A DNA stretch of 64,000 bases, from contig QCXZ01000075.1 of assembly GCA_025024175.1 (NCBI GenBank), forward strand, positions 6,510,001-6,574,000. Direction: 5' to 3'. The stretch comes from Rhyzopertha dominica (lineage: Eukaryota > Arthropoda > Insecta > Coleoptera > Bostrichidae). Every line of letters begins with the position of its first letter. Position 1 is the stretch's first letter. Below the pieces are notes generated by a model. That model saw nothing but the letters and a program-made list of their open reading frames with translations. It was not told where the DNA came from and made no database searches. Shown here piece after piece: positions 33,165-44,446 of this stretch. Made by a program: the position numbers and the translations under genes.

Positions 33165-33365
33165 ATTGTGGCTTTATGGCACCGTCAGAAATGTTCACGA
33201 TGTTCCCTTTTGGTTTTGTTAGTAACAATCTGCAGAAAGGCCAGTGAATTTTACGAAGGAGCCACCACCACAGTTCTCGAATAACCGATTGCAACTTCTC
33301 CCGGCAAGTATCCCTAACACCAAAGCCAAACTCCCACAGAAATACTAAAATTAGGATAAATTACA
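33165..33365. other. Higher-complexity patch, unidentified
   Basis: A 200-bp block of mixed composition between AT-rich flanks. The minus strand is open for about 60 codons (from FLWEFGFGVRDT to NIVNISDGAIKP) but has no recognisable domain. It may be an exon, a conserved non-coding element or a repeat. Confidence 0.3.
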
Positions 33366-34279
33366 GCTTAGTAACAAGTATGATGAACAATTTATTATAT
33401 TAGTTTCCAATATTCTGACTAGCATGTAGTTTTCAAGGTTTCAAACAAGTTGAAAGTTGAATATGATCAGATTAACGTCAAAAAGCTTAAAGAAAGAGTG
33501 GACAGATGAAATTATGTGACAGATGAAAGTGCTTATTTCTTGAAACTTTTGACTCCTACGCCCAATAAAAATAAGTTTTACAGAAGTAGAATGAAAAATG
33601 AAATTGAGATGTGAAAACTGTATACTGGAAGATTTTGTTAATGTATACAAAAAAAGAACATAGAATCCGTTTGTTAAAAACTCACCAATTAATTTAAATT
33701 GTCATTAGTATAAATACATATCAAAAACATTTCTTTACGAAAGCTTTGATAGCAGCACCTGTATTTCAGCTCAGCTAAAGTCATTTCAAACAGTTGAGTC
33801 TCAATAATAGCTGTCATTTACTTGTAGTTTTATGCCTAACTCTAAGACTAACAGGAATAGAAGATTTAACATTTAGTATATACAAGAAACGAGATTATCA
33901 TATTTTTCCGCAAATATTCTGTAAAATTGGTTATATCGTGTGTACTTAGTTAATTTAGTTCTCGTCTCTCAATAACCAATTTATTTATCATATTATGATG
34001 TATTTACTGTTTCATATTAATAAACAGCTATTGTTCAGGATGAATACTTTAGCAATGAATTGTAAGTACCAATGAAGCAATTGTACCAAGTTTTGTTATC
34101 CTAATTATTGAAATTTTCTATTGTGTATATCTTATTCACTAAAAATTTGGATATAAGAGAATTATTTGCAATTACTCACAAAGAAACAGCAGCATGTGGC
34201 AAAGTTTCAAAACAATGAAAATGAGTTGTTGGACAAAACATGGGTCCATTACTTTAAGCCAGAGACGAAGGAAAAATTG
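33366..34279. other. No recognisable gene
   Basis: AT-rich, no feature recognised. Confidence 0.5.
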
Positions 34280-35280
34280 AAATACCAGCATATCACTCAG
34301 AGCAAGCAAGAACAAGGTAATGAAAACACGAGGACAAAAAATTGAACATTGAATCACTATGGGATATAACCGTCAGAGAATTGTATCCGAACAGATTACA
34401 GGAAACGGTTTTTAAAAAATCCGATAATAGAAAGACCCGACGAAGGCAAACACCATGGTTGTGTAAGGAAATCAAAGAACAATGTAGAAAGTAAAAAGAA
34501 GCTTATTTAGACTATACAGCAACAAGGACCACAGAGGAATATAAAAAATATAAGGGAATTCGGAATGACACTAAAGCACTTGTTAGACAAATCGAGTACA
34601 AATACTGGGAAATTTCTCTAAAAGAATGGAGCATGATTTCTATGATCTGTAAAAACAGATCTGGCGTTTAATCAGTAACCAAAGGAACAAGTTAATGAAT
34701 TCATCGAAGGTAATCACGTTGATAAAAAATAGCTAACGGAATTATACAGGATAGAAGGAACAAAAACACAACAGAATACACCAGAAATACAGGTTAGTAG
34801 TAAGATTTTCATAGAGAAAAAGGATATTGTAACAGCATTGCAAAAGACGAATAACAGAAAGAGCCCAGGTTTGGATGGGATCACGGATGAGCTTTTTAAA
34901 TATGGTGGAGATGCACTAAAAAAACAATTGATGATTTTAGTCAATAAGATTCTCTATAGATGTGCAATTCCTGAAGAATGGATTCTACTGTTTAAAAAGG
35001 GTGACAAGAAGGTACCAGCAAATTATAGAGCGATAAATCTTATTTAGTACTATACTAAAACTCACTACCGAATTATAACAAATTCAATCGATTGTTAGAT
35101 GAACAAGGTTTTGTTGATCTTGCGAAAATTACAAGAGACAAGTCAACCTCAGGACGAAGAAGCACTGGAAGACCTCGAAAACGTTGGTGTAACAGTATTC
35201 AAAGGGGCAGAATAGAACTAAAGCAAGCGGAGAAAACAGGCAACTTGCTTATACGATAAGCAGGAAGAAGAAGACGATAA
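34280..35280 (+). pseudogene. LINE reverse transcriptase N-terminal part joined to its C-terminal tail
   Basis: 34280-34830 reads a basic linker typical of LINE proteins between endonuclease and RT (TRRRQTPWLCKEIKEQCRK and EYKKYKGIRNDTKALVRQ). 34838-35047 reads MQKTNNRKSPGLDGITDEL, then ILYRCAIPEEW and FKKGDKKVPANYRAINLI, the first RT blocks. At about 35130-35260 a C-terminal tail appears (GRRSTGRPRKRWCNSIQ). The catalytic middle is deleted. Similar in type to the remnant at 3.1-3.9 kb. Confidence 0.7.
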
Positions 35281-35399
35281 GTAACAAAACGTCGTTGGAA
35301 TTAAGATACATATAAGTATTAGTTATAGGAAAATAAAACGTTAAAGAACTTAGCACTTTTACACTTGGAGGTATGATGTAAAAGAGATGCAAGAAGGAT

Positions 35400-35735
35400 G
35401 TAGAAGTGAATGAAGAAAAAAGCAAACAAAATTACACTACTCTTATAATAAGTANAGAAATGTCACAGANTAGCGTTACATAAAACAAACCGTTTTTATC
35501 ATNGGGATTTCAATGTCTGTTTGAATGCCAAAGTTACAAAGAGAACAGACAAGAATTCTCAGAATAGATATCATAGTAAGGCATAGAAGGATCAGTATGA
35601 CCAGGATTTNGCTNGGATAGGGGCAAGAGAGTTAAAACAAAATTATGTAGCAGGCAAATTCAACATATAGAGCAACCGACACCTGCAGAGATATACCTGG
35701 AATGAAAATGCAGCAAATGAAGTAAACAAGAGTTA
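35400..35735 (+). pseudogene. Possible LINE endonuclease fragment
   Basis: A weak reading with GDFNVCLNAKV near 35510 and LQRYTWNENAANE near 35685 resembles the GDFN and the TW blocks of LINE endonucleases. Several N bases fall here. Low confidence. Confidence 0.3.
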
Positions 35736-36011
35736 GTAGCCTTTTTACAGATTCTGTATTAATAAGCATTCTTTAAACTAAAGATTTGTACAACGCTCAG
35801 TATTACTTGATGGTATTTTAAAGAACCTTATTCTTGGAAGTGCTCATTGTTTTACTACGTTTCTCCAGCATTCCTAAAGGTATAATTACCCCCAGAAAAT
35901 GAAGCTCAACCTGTAAATACCAGTGCTGCCATCTTTGCCCCTATCACCCTTTCATTGGTTTCACCTGTCATAGTTGCACTACCGCAAGGCAAAACACAAT
36001 CTTTTTCGTAT

Positions 36012-36356
36012 CTATTCTTCTATCTCTACATTGTCCAAAGCATCCTTCGCCGAAGTGGTAGTTTTAGGTCTAACTGTTGTTGAAACGACCTCTTTGGACT
36101 TTTCTGCTTCTTTAGGTTTAGCGAATTCTTCTTTCTTTGTCGTGCTCGCTTCGCTTAATTTTTCAGTTTCAGCTGCAGCTTTCTGCTTGCTTCTGTAAAG
36201 CTTCTCGAGTTCAAGTACTGAATCGTCGGGTATCACCGATTTGGCGTCGATTTCACCAACTCCTAGACCGCTTTCTGGTTGTTGTTCTGGTTGCTGCTGT
36301 TGCTTGATTCCCTTGCTCCATTGGTCCAACCATTTGCCGCCAGCTGTGTTCGAAAT
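36012..36356 (-). CDS. Unrecognised host gene, last coding exon (Lys/Glu/Thr-rich tail)
   Basis: I do not recognise this gene. The exon begins after the acceptor CTTTTGTTCTTAG and runs 114 codons to TAG at 36012-36014. It reads ISNTAGGKWLDQWSKGIK, a Gln-rich patch QQQQPEQQPE, GVGEIDAKSVIPDDSVLELE, then a low-complexity Lys/Glu/Ala/Thr tail with TTVRPKTTT, ending DNVEIEE. There is no transposon motif. It joins in phase 0 to the exon at 37319-37518. The tail may be disordered, and Thr/Pro clusters could be O-glycosylated if the protein is secreted; both are guesses. No clear AATAAA was found just downstream. Confidence 0.7.
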   Translation of the reverse strand: MSNTAGGKWLDQWSKGIKQQQQPEQQPESGLGVGEIDAKSVIPDDSVLELEKLYRSKQKAAAETEKLSEASTTKKEEFAKPKEAEKSKEVVSTTVRPKTTTSAKDALDNVEIEE

Positions 36357-37318
36357 CTAAGAACAAAAGAGTTATTAGAATTATTATCTCCTTAGCCGGC
36401 ATGGCTTGGTTGCAACTATTAGGTTTTATGAATTAGGCTTTTCAAATTGATTCGGTTCAAAGCTAATGAATCAGCGTCGTTCATGCGTCGTCATGGTTGA
36501 CGGTTGACGAGATGACGCGATGAGAGTACAGCTTTGATTACAAAACTAAGTTTTATATTCAAAGGAGCACAGCATATTCAATATACTGTGGCGAAAGATT
36601 ACTGTCACTTTGAATTTACGATCCATAAGAACAATTATAAATCAATTAAGAACAACTGAGCTGTACCCTTTCGAGGATTGTAGCAGACTTATTTACCCAT
36701 TTTCTACGAGAGCAAACCTGTTCTAAATAATTGCGAATCATACTGAATATTAAAGCTGTACACGTAGGACCCCATTCTAAATCATTGTTATAGGAACTTT
36801 GGAGGATTTTCGCAATATTCTTATTAATTTTGTGTATTCTCTCTTGACGTGGTCGTTATTTGCAGTGCTAACTTTCGTTTCTTAGAGCAGTTAGAAATTC
36901 ATCGAATGGTTTGTCTTGTTGGCATTGTTTTATTAAACACTTATCTTTCCTATGTGATATTTATTTTTGGCACAAAGTATTTGACAAAATATTCTTCGAT
37001 TAATTCTGTCTTTTTTGTCAGATCCAATAACATTCTGAAGCTTTAGGTGAAAAAATAATTACATAAATGAATAACAAATTTTGTATCTACCTGAACTGAC
37101 GGAGTGAAAATATTGAATTACTAATAAAATAAAATATAGGAACTATTGCATATGAGATGTTGTAGATAGGACAGGAATCAAACGAATATTGAGAAAAAAA
37201 AGTCCAAATCAGTTGAAGAAGAACCGAAGCATGTCAAATCCTGAACAGATAAGAGAAGAATATCTTATTTAATGGAAGAAGAGTCATTGTAGTCAATATT
37301 CCTTGAGATACATTTTAC

Positions 37319-37518
37319 CTGTTTCTTTTCCTCTTGTCTCTGAGCATATAGTGTATTCGAAAGATTATCTATGGTGTTCCTCTTGCTGTTGCCGCTGTCT
37401 CCTTCATCTTTTTGATTGCCCAGTGGTTGAGTGTATTTTTGAGGACCCAGTTCAACAAGAACTTGAAAATCCGCCCTGTCTCCAAGTCGGAAACCCCATC
37501 CTAGTCTGGAGTCCGTGC
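37319..37518 (-). CDS. Unrecognised host gene, middle exon
   Basis: The exon lies between acceptor GCAATTTTCCAG and donor CAG/GTAAAA. It carries 2 nt, then 66 full codons: TDSRLGWGFRLGDRADFQ, VLVELGPQKYTQPLGNQK and DEGDSGNSKRNTIDNLSNTL, ending in QRQEEKKQ. The first two blocks, with the repeated Gly-Trp-Gly-Phe-Arg pattern and the hydrophobic VLVEL stretch, look like a compact folded domain; I cannot name it. The leading 2 nt (GC) and the trailing 1 nt (G) of the upstream exon make Gly. The phase agreement of three exons is the main evidence that this is a real gene. Confidence 0.75.
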
Positions 37519-38615
37519 CTGGAAAATTGCAACAGTTACTTATTTCTAACAAGCGAAGTTATTTCTAGCCGCTCTTAAGTAGGTAAGAAATGGTATTCCG
37601 AGAGTGTACTGTAATGTGCTATAATAATATCAGTAATTCTGATATAATAACATTTTCATAAAATTCGTTATATTTTCTGGTAGCTTTAGAGGTTCATTTG
37701 CTACAATATACACGATCAACCGCATATAAAGGGTAGTTTTGAGAAAAATATTTTTTTTTAATAAAAGCGTGTCAGAGAGATTATCTCCCGCTACGAGGAG
37801 AATTTAACATCCCGTTACAAATAAACGGCAAATAAATTCAAAATTAGACGATAAAATGTAGGTAAAAAGTACAATTTTTAGAATCTCTTTTTAATTATCT
37901 ATATTCTATATCTATATCTATATCTCTCAACAACGTTTTTTCTCTAATTGCCATGGTAACGACACTAGAAAGCAAAATAGTCCCAAACTTCTAGATACCA
38001 AAACCAAATTTAACCATTTAAAACTCATTTAAGGGGATTAATATTAATGGTAAATTCGAGGGTAAATTGTTCCAAAATTATTTTCTCTGAATAGTAGTTG
38101 AGGGCGCTATTGGAAATTTGTCATGCCTTCCTCAATTACACAAAAAAAAATAATAGAACTGTTTATTTTTTTTACTTCGTTTTGTAGGCTATTATGTAAG
38201 AAAGATAGTGGTAAAACCTGCAGACGAGTGTCACTTGTCATTTTGACATTACTGCCAAAATAGTACCTACTCACAAGACCCAGAACAAAAATGAAGTTTT
38301 CTCTTTAATTTCTCAAAAAAAAAACTAAATAGTACGACATACTACGTATTTAATAATAAGCTGGTGGTAGTGGTTATGCGGATTATTGCGATTATTGGAA
38401 AACACCCAATTCTTAGGGTGCACCTTTAAGAGGGTATACATCCCTTAGGAAGCATTTGGTGGCATATACTTCTATGAACTTTTTGTATTATTTTTAAATG
38501 TAGAATAAGTCTATAAATTTTGTCAAGTTAATTTTTGATGCTACTAATGATACTACCAAAATTCATTATGGAATATTTAGTGATTATGAACATAACGTCA
38601 TATGTCAATACTTAC

Positions 38616-38696
38616 CTTTTTTGAGCGTTGGAATGTTCGAATAGATCACAGACAAGAGGGACGGCAGTTCATCAGGAATGATGAAAGTGTAAGCAG
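38616..38696 (-). CDS. Unrecognised host gene, third-from-last exon found
   Basis: An 81-bp exon between acceptor CCTCTTTATTTTCAG and a strong donor AAG/GTAAGT. It holds 2 nt, 26 codons and 1 nt: AYTFIIPDELPSLLSVIY followed by SNIPTLKK. Too short to be seen as an ORF. The trailing G completes the Gly codon with the exon at 37518. Earlier exons, with any signal peptide, should lie at higher coordinates; a LINE remnant begins only 50 bp away and I could not find them. Confidence 0.7.
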
Positions 38697-38749
38697 CTGA
38701 AAATAAAGAGGTGACTTAGTATTTTAGTTAATTACATTGGGATGCCGCT

Positions 38750-39732
38750 TTATTTATTTATTCACTTATTTATTGATTTATCTATTTATTTAAACATACA
38801 CTACCCATCAACAGCATAAAACCAATTACAGGGTAAGAAAAAGCCATATTACGGANTATACAAAAATTACTTAAAAATCAAAACAAAATATAAACGAAAG
38901 CTTCATGCAGAAAGACAAAAATGTACGAGAAAGTAACTTAGCTAGAGCTAAAAAGTTAAAAAAAAACAAAAATGCTAGCAAGAACACAAGAGTCCATCAA
39001 AGAGGTGTTATTTGCGGTAAATTGATTTGAGGCTATTAAGAGTGCAGAATCTATACTATCATTCATGCGATTGTAAGTCTGACACATAGTACGAGTATAT
39101 ATAAATCCAATGTACGTAATGAATTGCTTTCTGTTAAGGAAATAAGTTTGCAAAAGCGTTGCCAAAGGACCCAGCAAGTCAAATTTCACGAGTTTTTTCA
39201 AAAGCAAGCCATGGTCAATTCTTTCAAATGCTTTGGAAAAAAACGGTTATATTACATCTGTTTGTATCCCATTATTAATACACTCGGAAAGAAATTGAAG
39301 TTGAACGTTTAAGAACAAAACCACGTTGTTCAGAGCATATTCTAGTGCTTACATGCCAGCGAATTCTGCCATAAAGTAGCATTTCAAAGGATTTGCTATA
39401 ATTGTATATTATATTGGTTTAAAATTCACAACTTTATGCTTATCTCCCTTCTTATAAACTGGACATACTTTTGAGAGTTTCCATATATATCGGGAAAGCA
39501 CGAAGTGTTAAGGCAGTGATTGAAAGCTAATGTTAGAGGGTATACCAGTGCAGGAGCACAGTCATGTAATATAAAAGCTGGGATCTCATCAGGACCAGTC
39601 GGTATTTTCGGCTCTATATTCTTTAGGATACACAAAACATCAGATCTTTCAGAACGATCAACAGTTTTATACATATGCCTATTAACTAAACGATTGGAGT
39701 GCAATTTATTACTAATTTTTAGTAAACGTTAG
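38750..39732 (-). pseudogene. Jockey-type LINE fragment with (AAAT)n tail
   Basis: The minus strand reads KNIEPKIPTGPDEIPAF and LHDCAPALVYPLTLAFNHCL at 39426-39704, close to the same block in the element at 17.7-18.6 kb (TGPDGIPAFLLKDC). At 38956-39207 it reads KKLVKFDLLGPLATLLQTYF and then jumps to the C-terminal YNRMNDSIDSALL block, so YADD is deleted. A TTTA-type microsatellite at about 38755-38798 marks the 3' end. Confidence 0.75.
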
Positions 39733-41639
39733 CACTAGCAGAGTCTAGCGGTATATCATCTTGGAACCATCATTCTCAGAAGTGGTGAATCACGCTGTGC
39801 ATCAAAATTACCATACAAAGTCTCTTTGTCAACAGTGCTTACAAACTGTTACACCGGACATTGCTCTTGCTATTCCTTCAATGGAAATTCCACCACAATT
39901 CTCTCTGTGTGAACGTAGCTTTGATGATGTCATCCTGGTTTTAACCGGACTGACTTGCAAAATACGGAAACTGCATTATCTACCCGTCGTGACGGAATAT
40001 TACGTTGGACAATGTCACTGTACAGAACCCACTGAGCAGAAAACATCTAATAATTTGCATTACAATTACAGTACTTCAGATAATATTACAATATTCCTTA
40101 TTTTTACCTTTCACTTCATTTTGTATGGTATGGTATACCTACTACCAATCTTCATTTATTGTTTTAGTTGTTCATAAAATATAGAAAACCATTCTGCTGT
40201 TATTTGAGTAGTTAACACTTCATATAACACAATTTATTTTAAGAAGTCATTGCAATGGAGAAGACAATTGAGCATTGGCATGCAGTTGTTCTTTGACAGG
40301 CCAGAAATGCAAGTTTGGAATACAACAATCAAAGAAATGAAGTTACTGCATAGTACGTACTCGACTTGTGACAGTTACTGATATTTATTTTATTTTATTT
40401 TTTATAGATGCGAGATTTTCCTACTAACTATATCAGGGTTTGAAACGGTAGACAGGAAATTAATCCCAAATAGCCATTAAACATTTCTAAAGGAAGAACA
40501 GAAGGGTCCTCACTTGTATATATTAGTAGTTTCTAGATCTAGACACAAACGGCATATGTTTTTTTTGTTAAATAAAAAACGTAATTTTTGATTTGAGTTT
40601 ATTATACCGAATAAATAATGTAAACTGGTCCATTTGCACAAAGTGGAATATAGCAATGATACTTCTAAAAGAGTAATCTTCACCAAGTCCAACAAATCCA
40701 CTTTATTATAAACAAATTTGGCAAACCGCTTTCAGCTTATAAAAATGACGTCAAATTTGAAATAAGCAATCTTAACTTCTAATTAATGTCTATACAACTA
40801 GTTATTATTTCGTCTTTGATTTTTGTGATGTACCTAACGAAAAAATAGGTTATCGAAATTGATACTCTAGCTGATGGTGCATTTAAATATATAAACATTA
40901 TTGATTAAAACTTTTAATTATTGCATTTGCTCTTACGTCTTCTCGCAGAAAATAAGTTATTACTCTATAAAGTCACTGAAAGAAACGATGGTACTAGTAT
41001 ATCAATATTGCTAACTTATTTTAAGACCAAATGTATTCGAGGGAGCCACATAGCCAGTTATAAACTCGTTTCTAAGTAAAATTTTTAGTATTCCACGGTT
41101 CTTTATGTCATTAGAAAGCTTTAATAGCCTCAGTGAGCGATGAATGCAATTCACGAATAGTTTTCTAACATTATGGGTGTGTTTATATTACAAGCATTTA
41201 TTGCAATTGTAGTTATTCCAAACGTGTGATCTTTAAGCTGAAACCGTTCACTGCACACCCGCGGTGGGACAACAACGGCTTGTGTTGCATTTCATTGTTA
41301 CCTCATAGAAAAGCTTACCAAGGACAAACGTAATAATAAATGGTTCGTTTTTGCAAGAGTTATTTCAAGGTAAGAAAATGTAACGCGGACGCTTATTTGT
41401 AGCACTCCTAAAACTGTTCAACTAAAATGCCCAGGTGCAGTGCATTTTGATGATTTTTTTGTCGGTTTCTTCTAATTAACTATACCATACTCAATCTCTT
41501 GGTATCATTTTATCGTTTTTCAAAATAAAGGAAACAAACATGCCAATAAGTATGCATGCATTATTTAAATTACTTTCTGAGGAATACGATGGTGGAAATC
41601 GATATGACATGTTCTTTTATTTTTGGGTATCCGGCTGGT
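39733..41639. other. No gene supported
   Basis: A 138-codon plus-strand ORF (39761-40177) has no recognisable domain and a hydrophobic run that is probably AT-composition. Rest AT-rich. Earlier exons of the minus-strand gene may be hidden here. Confidence 0.4.
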
Positions 41640-42640
41640 AGGGGCAATAGCAAGCAAGGCAAGTAGTGCAAACGTTTATGTTTCGGACCCAAATTAGTGG
41701 CCCTTCTTCAGAACAACAAACAAGGACAACGGGAAAACCATTGTGATACAACACATCAAAATAATAAAAAACACACAACTTACAGTAAAAAGCCGATCAT
41801 AAGACGCAAAAGTTCCCAAAGTCATTAGGCCGTATGGTAACATTTATTACTCCATACAAATGCAAAAAAGGCGAGCCCCGTCACAAACATCAAGGAAAAA
41901 AAGAGTGTGGTCCATAAAAAAACACACACCGCTAGGCGTCAAAAAAATGGCACAAAAAAGTGACNAAAATTGATGAAAGATAAATTAATTTTACAAAAAA
42001 CANGCTACCGTGAACNAGACTGTTGTCATATGTGTGAGTCTAANTGGAATAGGTATTTATAGATGTTGCTTAAATTATTAATGTCTGATCTTTTTTCACA
42101 GTATCACNCCGGGCTTATCTCCATAAAAAGCCTTTTTGTAATTATTTTCCTTTGCCAAGACTTTGGGATCATTAAAATCAAAAGTATGTCCCAATTCTGC
42201 AACATGTTGAGCCAGAGCACATTTTTGAGGTCTAAGCTTAACATCGCTTTTATGTAAAGTAATTCTTTGTTTAGTCTGGCCCACATATACTTTTTGGCAG
42301 TCAATACAACTTATGAGGTAAACAATATCATGAAAATGGAATTTGCCGTCCTATCTTTTAATTTAGAGAAAAGGGAAAAGTTTGTTTTAAGGTAGTAATA
42401 CGCCAATTTTATATGATCAACCGTTTTATTTTTTTTTATTTTAAGAACCAAAGACGACACAGAAGGAAAAGATGCGCTAACCAATTGAGACTCGTTAGAT
42501 TCCAGGTGGGTGGCATTATTTAATATAACTATTTCTTTTTTCGTATAAAAATTATTAAGGTGTAAGTTTAGAGGGTTTGCTTGAGTGCAGTATTTGTACA
42601 ATCCAATAAAAAATATATATTTCATTGAACCTAACATGTA
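41640..42640 (-). pseudogene. Penelope-like element 3' part (GIY-YIG endonuclease)
   Basis: On the minus strand, 42311-42637 gives a linker frame and then DIVYLISCIDCQKVYVGQTK across a frame change near 42310-42340, the GIY-YIG core (VYLI and VYVG). It continues TKQRITLHKSDVKLRPQK and ALAQHVAELGHTFDFND to KVLAKENNYKKAF, the endonuclease C-terminus. The remaining 400 bp to 41640 are non-coding and end with a hammerhead-like signature. Several single N bases occur here (41965-42108). Confidence 0.8.
41680..41711 (-). ncRNA. Hammerhead-like signature at Penelope-like element end
   Basis: On the minus strand CTGAAGA, a stem (GGGCC with GGTCC, one G-T pair) and GAAAC lie in hammerhead order about 390 bp downstream of the endonuclease frame. 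CTGANGA and GAAA satisfy the core consensus. I cannot pair a convincing stem III or stem I, so it is decayed or incomplete. Confidence 0.4.
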
Positions 42641-42874
42641 GTTTGCTTAAATAACAAAGATAATTGATTGCACATATGAATACAATAGTTTGATTTCAGG
42701 AAAACGCTATTTCATTACACTAAATTAGTGATATCCTTACTGCAACGATACCTGTTCTCAGATTCCAAACAAATGTTTGATTCAGTCAATTATAATTATA
42801 AGTTTATTCCAAACAAATACTTTGTTCTACAAAACAAATTGTTATTCTTGATTCAATAGCTTTAAGAAAATATA
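42641..42874. other. No recognisable feature
   Basis: AT-rich spacer between the Penelope-like remnant and the mariner-like element. Confidence 0.5.
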
Positions 42875-44299
42875 CAGGATGTTTCAAGAATGATAATGAC
42901 CCTGACGAAATTAAAAGTGCAACCCAAAATAGATTTGCAAAGGTAACATTGATAATTTTTCATCGTCTTAGAAATTAGAATATATAAAACGTATAGAGAG
43001 CTGTATAAATTCGTAAAGTTTGACATAAACTTCAATCATTTGCTTTAAGTAAATTCGGTATTGTAAAACAAATTTTATTTTTGAAAAATGTTTATTCAAT
43101 AACATTAATGTAATAAATGCTCATAATATCGCCCTCCGCTGTTTTCACAAGCTTGAATTCGTTGCCCAAAACGATCTTTTAATTTTAATTAACATTCCTG
43201 GAGTGATGGATCTACATGCATCACGTATTTTATTTTCTAAATGTTCTATACTTTCAATTGGTGTTTGGTATACTTACTTTTTTACCATTCTCCACAGAAA
43301 AAATTCCAAAGGAGTAATGTCCGGGCTTCTCGGTGGTCAAGGATTAATTGAGCCTCTTCCTATCTATCGGTTAGGCAAAACAAATCAAGTTGATTTCGCA
43401 CTATTCTATGATAATAATGCGCAGGTGCCCCGTCTTGTTGGAACTTGTAAATTTACATTTTGGAGAAGTACCGCTAAAATGTTTCTTAAAAAAGTATTGC
43501 CGTTTAAACTATCGCGAAAAAAATAAGGTCCAACAATTTGATTCCCCAATATTCCGCACCAGACATTTGTCGAGTAGATAGTTTGAAAATGTCCTCGAAT
43601 CCAACGTGGATTTTCTTGCGCATAATAGTGCATGTTACGTTTGTTAACTCCACCATTATTAGAAAATCTTGCTTCATCTGAGGAGCAAACGTCATAAAAT
43701 CTCACATTCAAATTTTGGTATTCCCGAAAAAAGTTACAAAAAGCCAGTCTTTTAGGATAATCTGTCTCCTTCAAGGCCTGAACCAATTGCAAGTGATACG
43801 GATGAAATTGATTGCCTTTAATTATTCGGTGTACTAAAGACAGACTAATACCGGTTGCTCTTGAGACTATCCTTTGTCTAATATAAGGATTTTCGTCAAT
43901 CATTTCCAATAGTCTAATTTCATTGTCAGGGCCTGTTGCTGTTCTTTGTCTTGACTTTTTCAGTGGTGGCTAGTTTGTCCTTAAAGTTAATTCAAGTCTC
44001 TTGAAAATTGTATCGGCAGGAGCTCTTCTATTTGAAAAAACTTTGTAAAAACGGGCAGCAGCGGAAGCATTTTTCCTGCATTCACCATAAATCAAAATCA
44101 TATCTGTTTTTTCACCATTTGAATACATTTTGACTTTTAATAAATACAGTGACAGGAACCATAGCGCATAGCCGTCATGGATTCCCAATTTATTTTTAAA
44201 ATAATACCATTATGTAAAATAACCACATTGGCTATGAGAATGTACATTGGGTTGCATTTTTAATTTCGTCAAGGTCATTATCGTTCGTGAAACATCCTG
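42875..44299 (-). mobile_element. 1,425-bp mariner-like transposon with TA target duplication
   Basis: Both ends read CAGGATGTTTCA inward and stay similar for about 55 bp (TGATAATGACC, TGACGAAATTAAAA, TGCAACCCAA). TA flanks each end (42873-42874 and 44300-44301). It holds one transposase pseudogene on the minus strand. Boundaries are exact by sequence. Confidence 0.92.
43085..44130 (-). pseudogene. IS630-type transposase of the mariner-like element
   Basis: In order on the minus strand: MYSNGEKTDMILIYGEC and ASAAARFYKVFSNRRAP (N-terminal helix-turn-helix), then IDENPYIRQRIVSRATG and ISLSLVHRIIKGNQFHPYH, then CSSDEARFSNNG (first Asp), NVWCGILGNQIVGPYFF, and LQVPTRRGTCALLS, where the frame is lost. 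In other frames the second block (QQDGAPAHYY) and the third (PPRSPDITPLEFFLW) follow near 43430 and 43320. The C-terminus reads through to about 43090. Full-length in layout but with at least two frameshifts and stops, so inactive. Confidence 0.85.
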
Positions 44300-44446
44300 T
44301 ATTTAAAGCTTTGGGTCTTGCGTTAAATAAATGTTACTTTAGGCGCGTCAATAATTTTAAGCGTTTGAAACAAACAAATCATTTATTTTGCCATATACAA
44401 ACAATTTATTTGCTACAAATATCTATGTTTTTTTCTTACAAACAAA

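Noticed and set aside
39761..40177. 138-codon plus-strand ORF with hydrophobic C-terminus
   Set aside because: No domain recognised; the hydrophobic run fits AT-rich codons. It also overlaps the area next to a minus-strand LINE.
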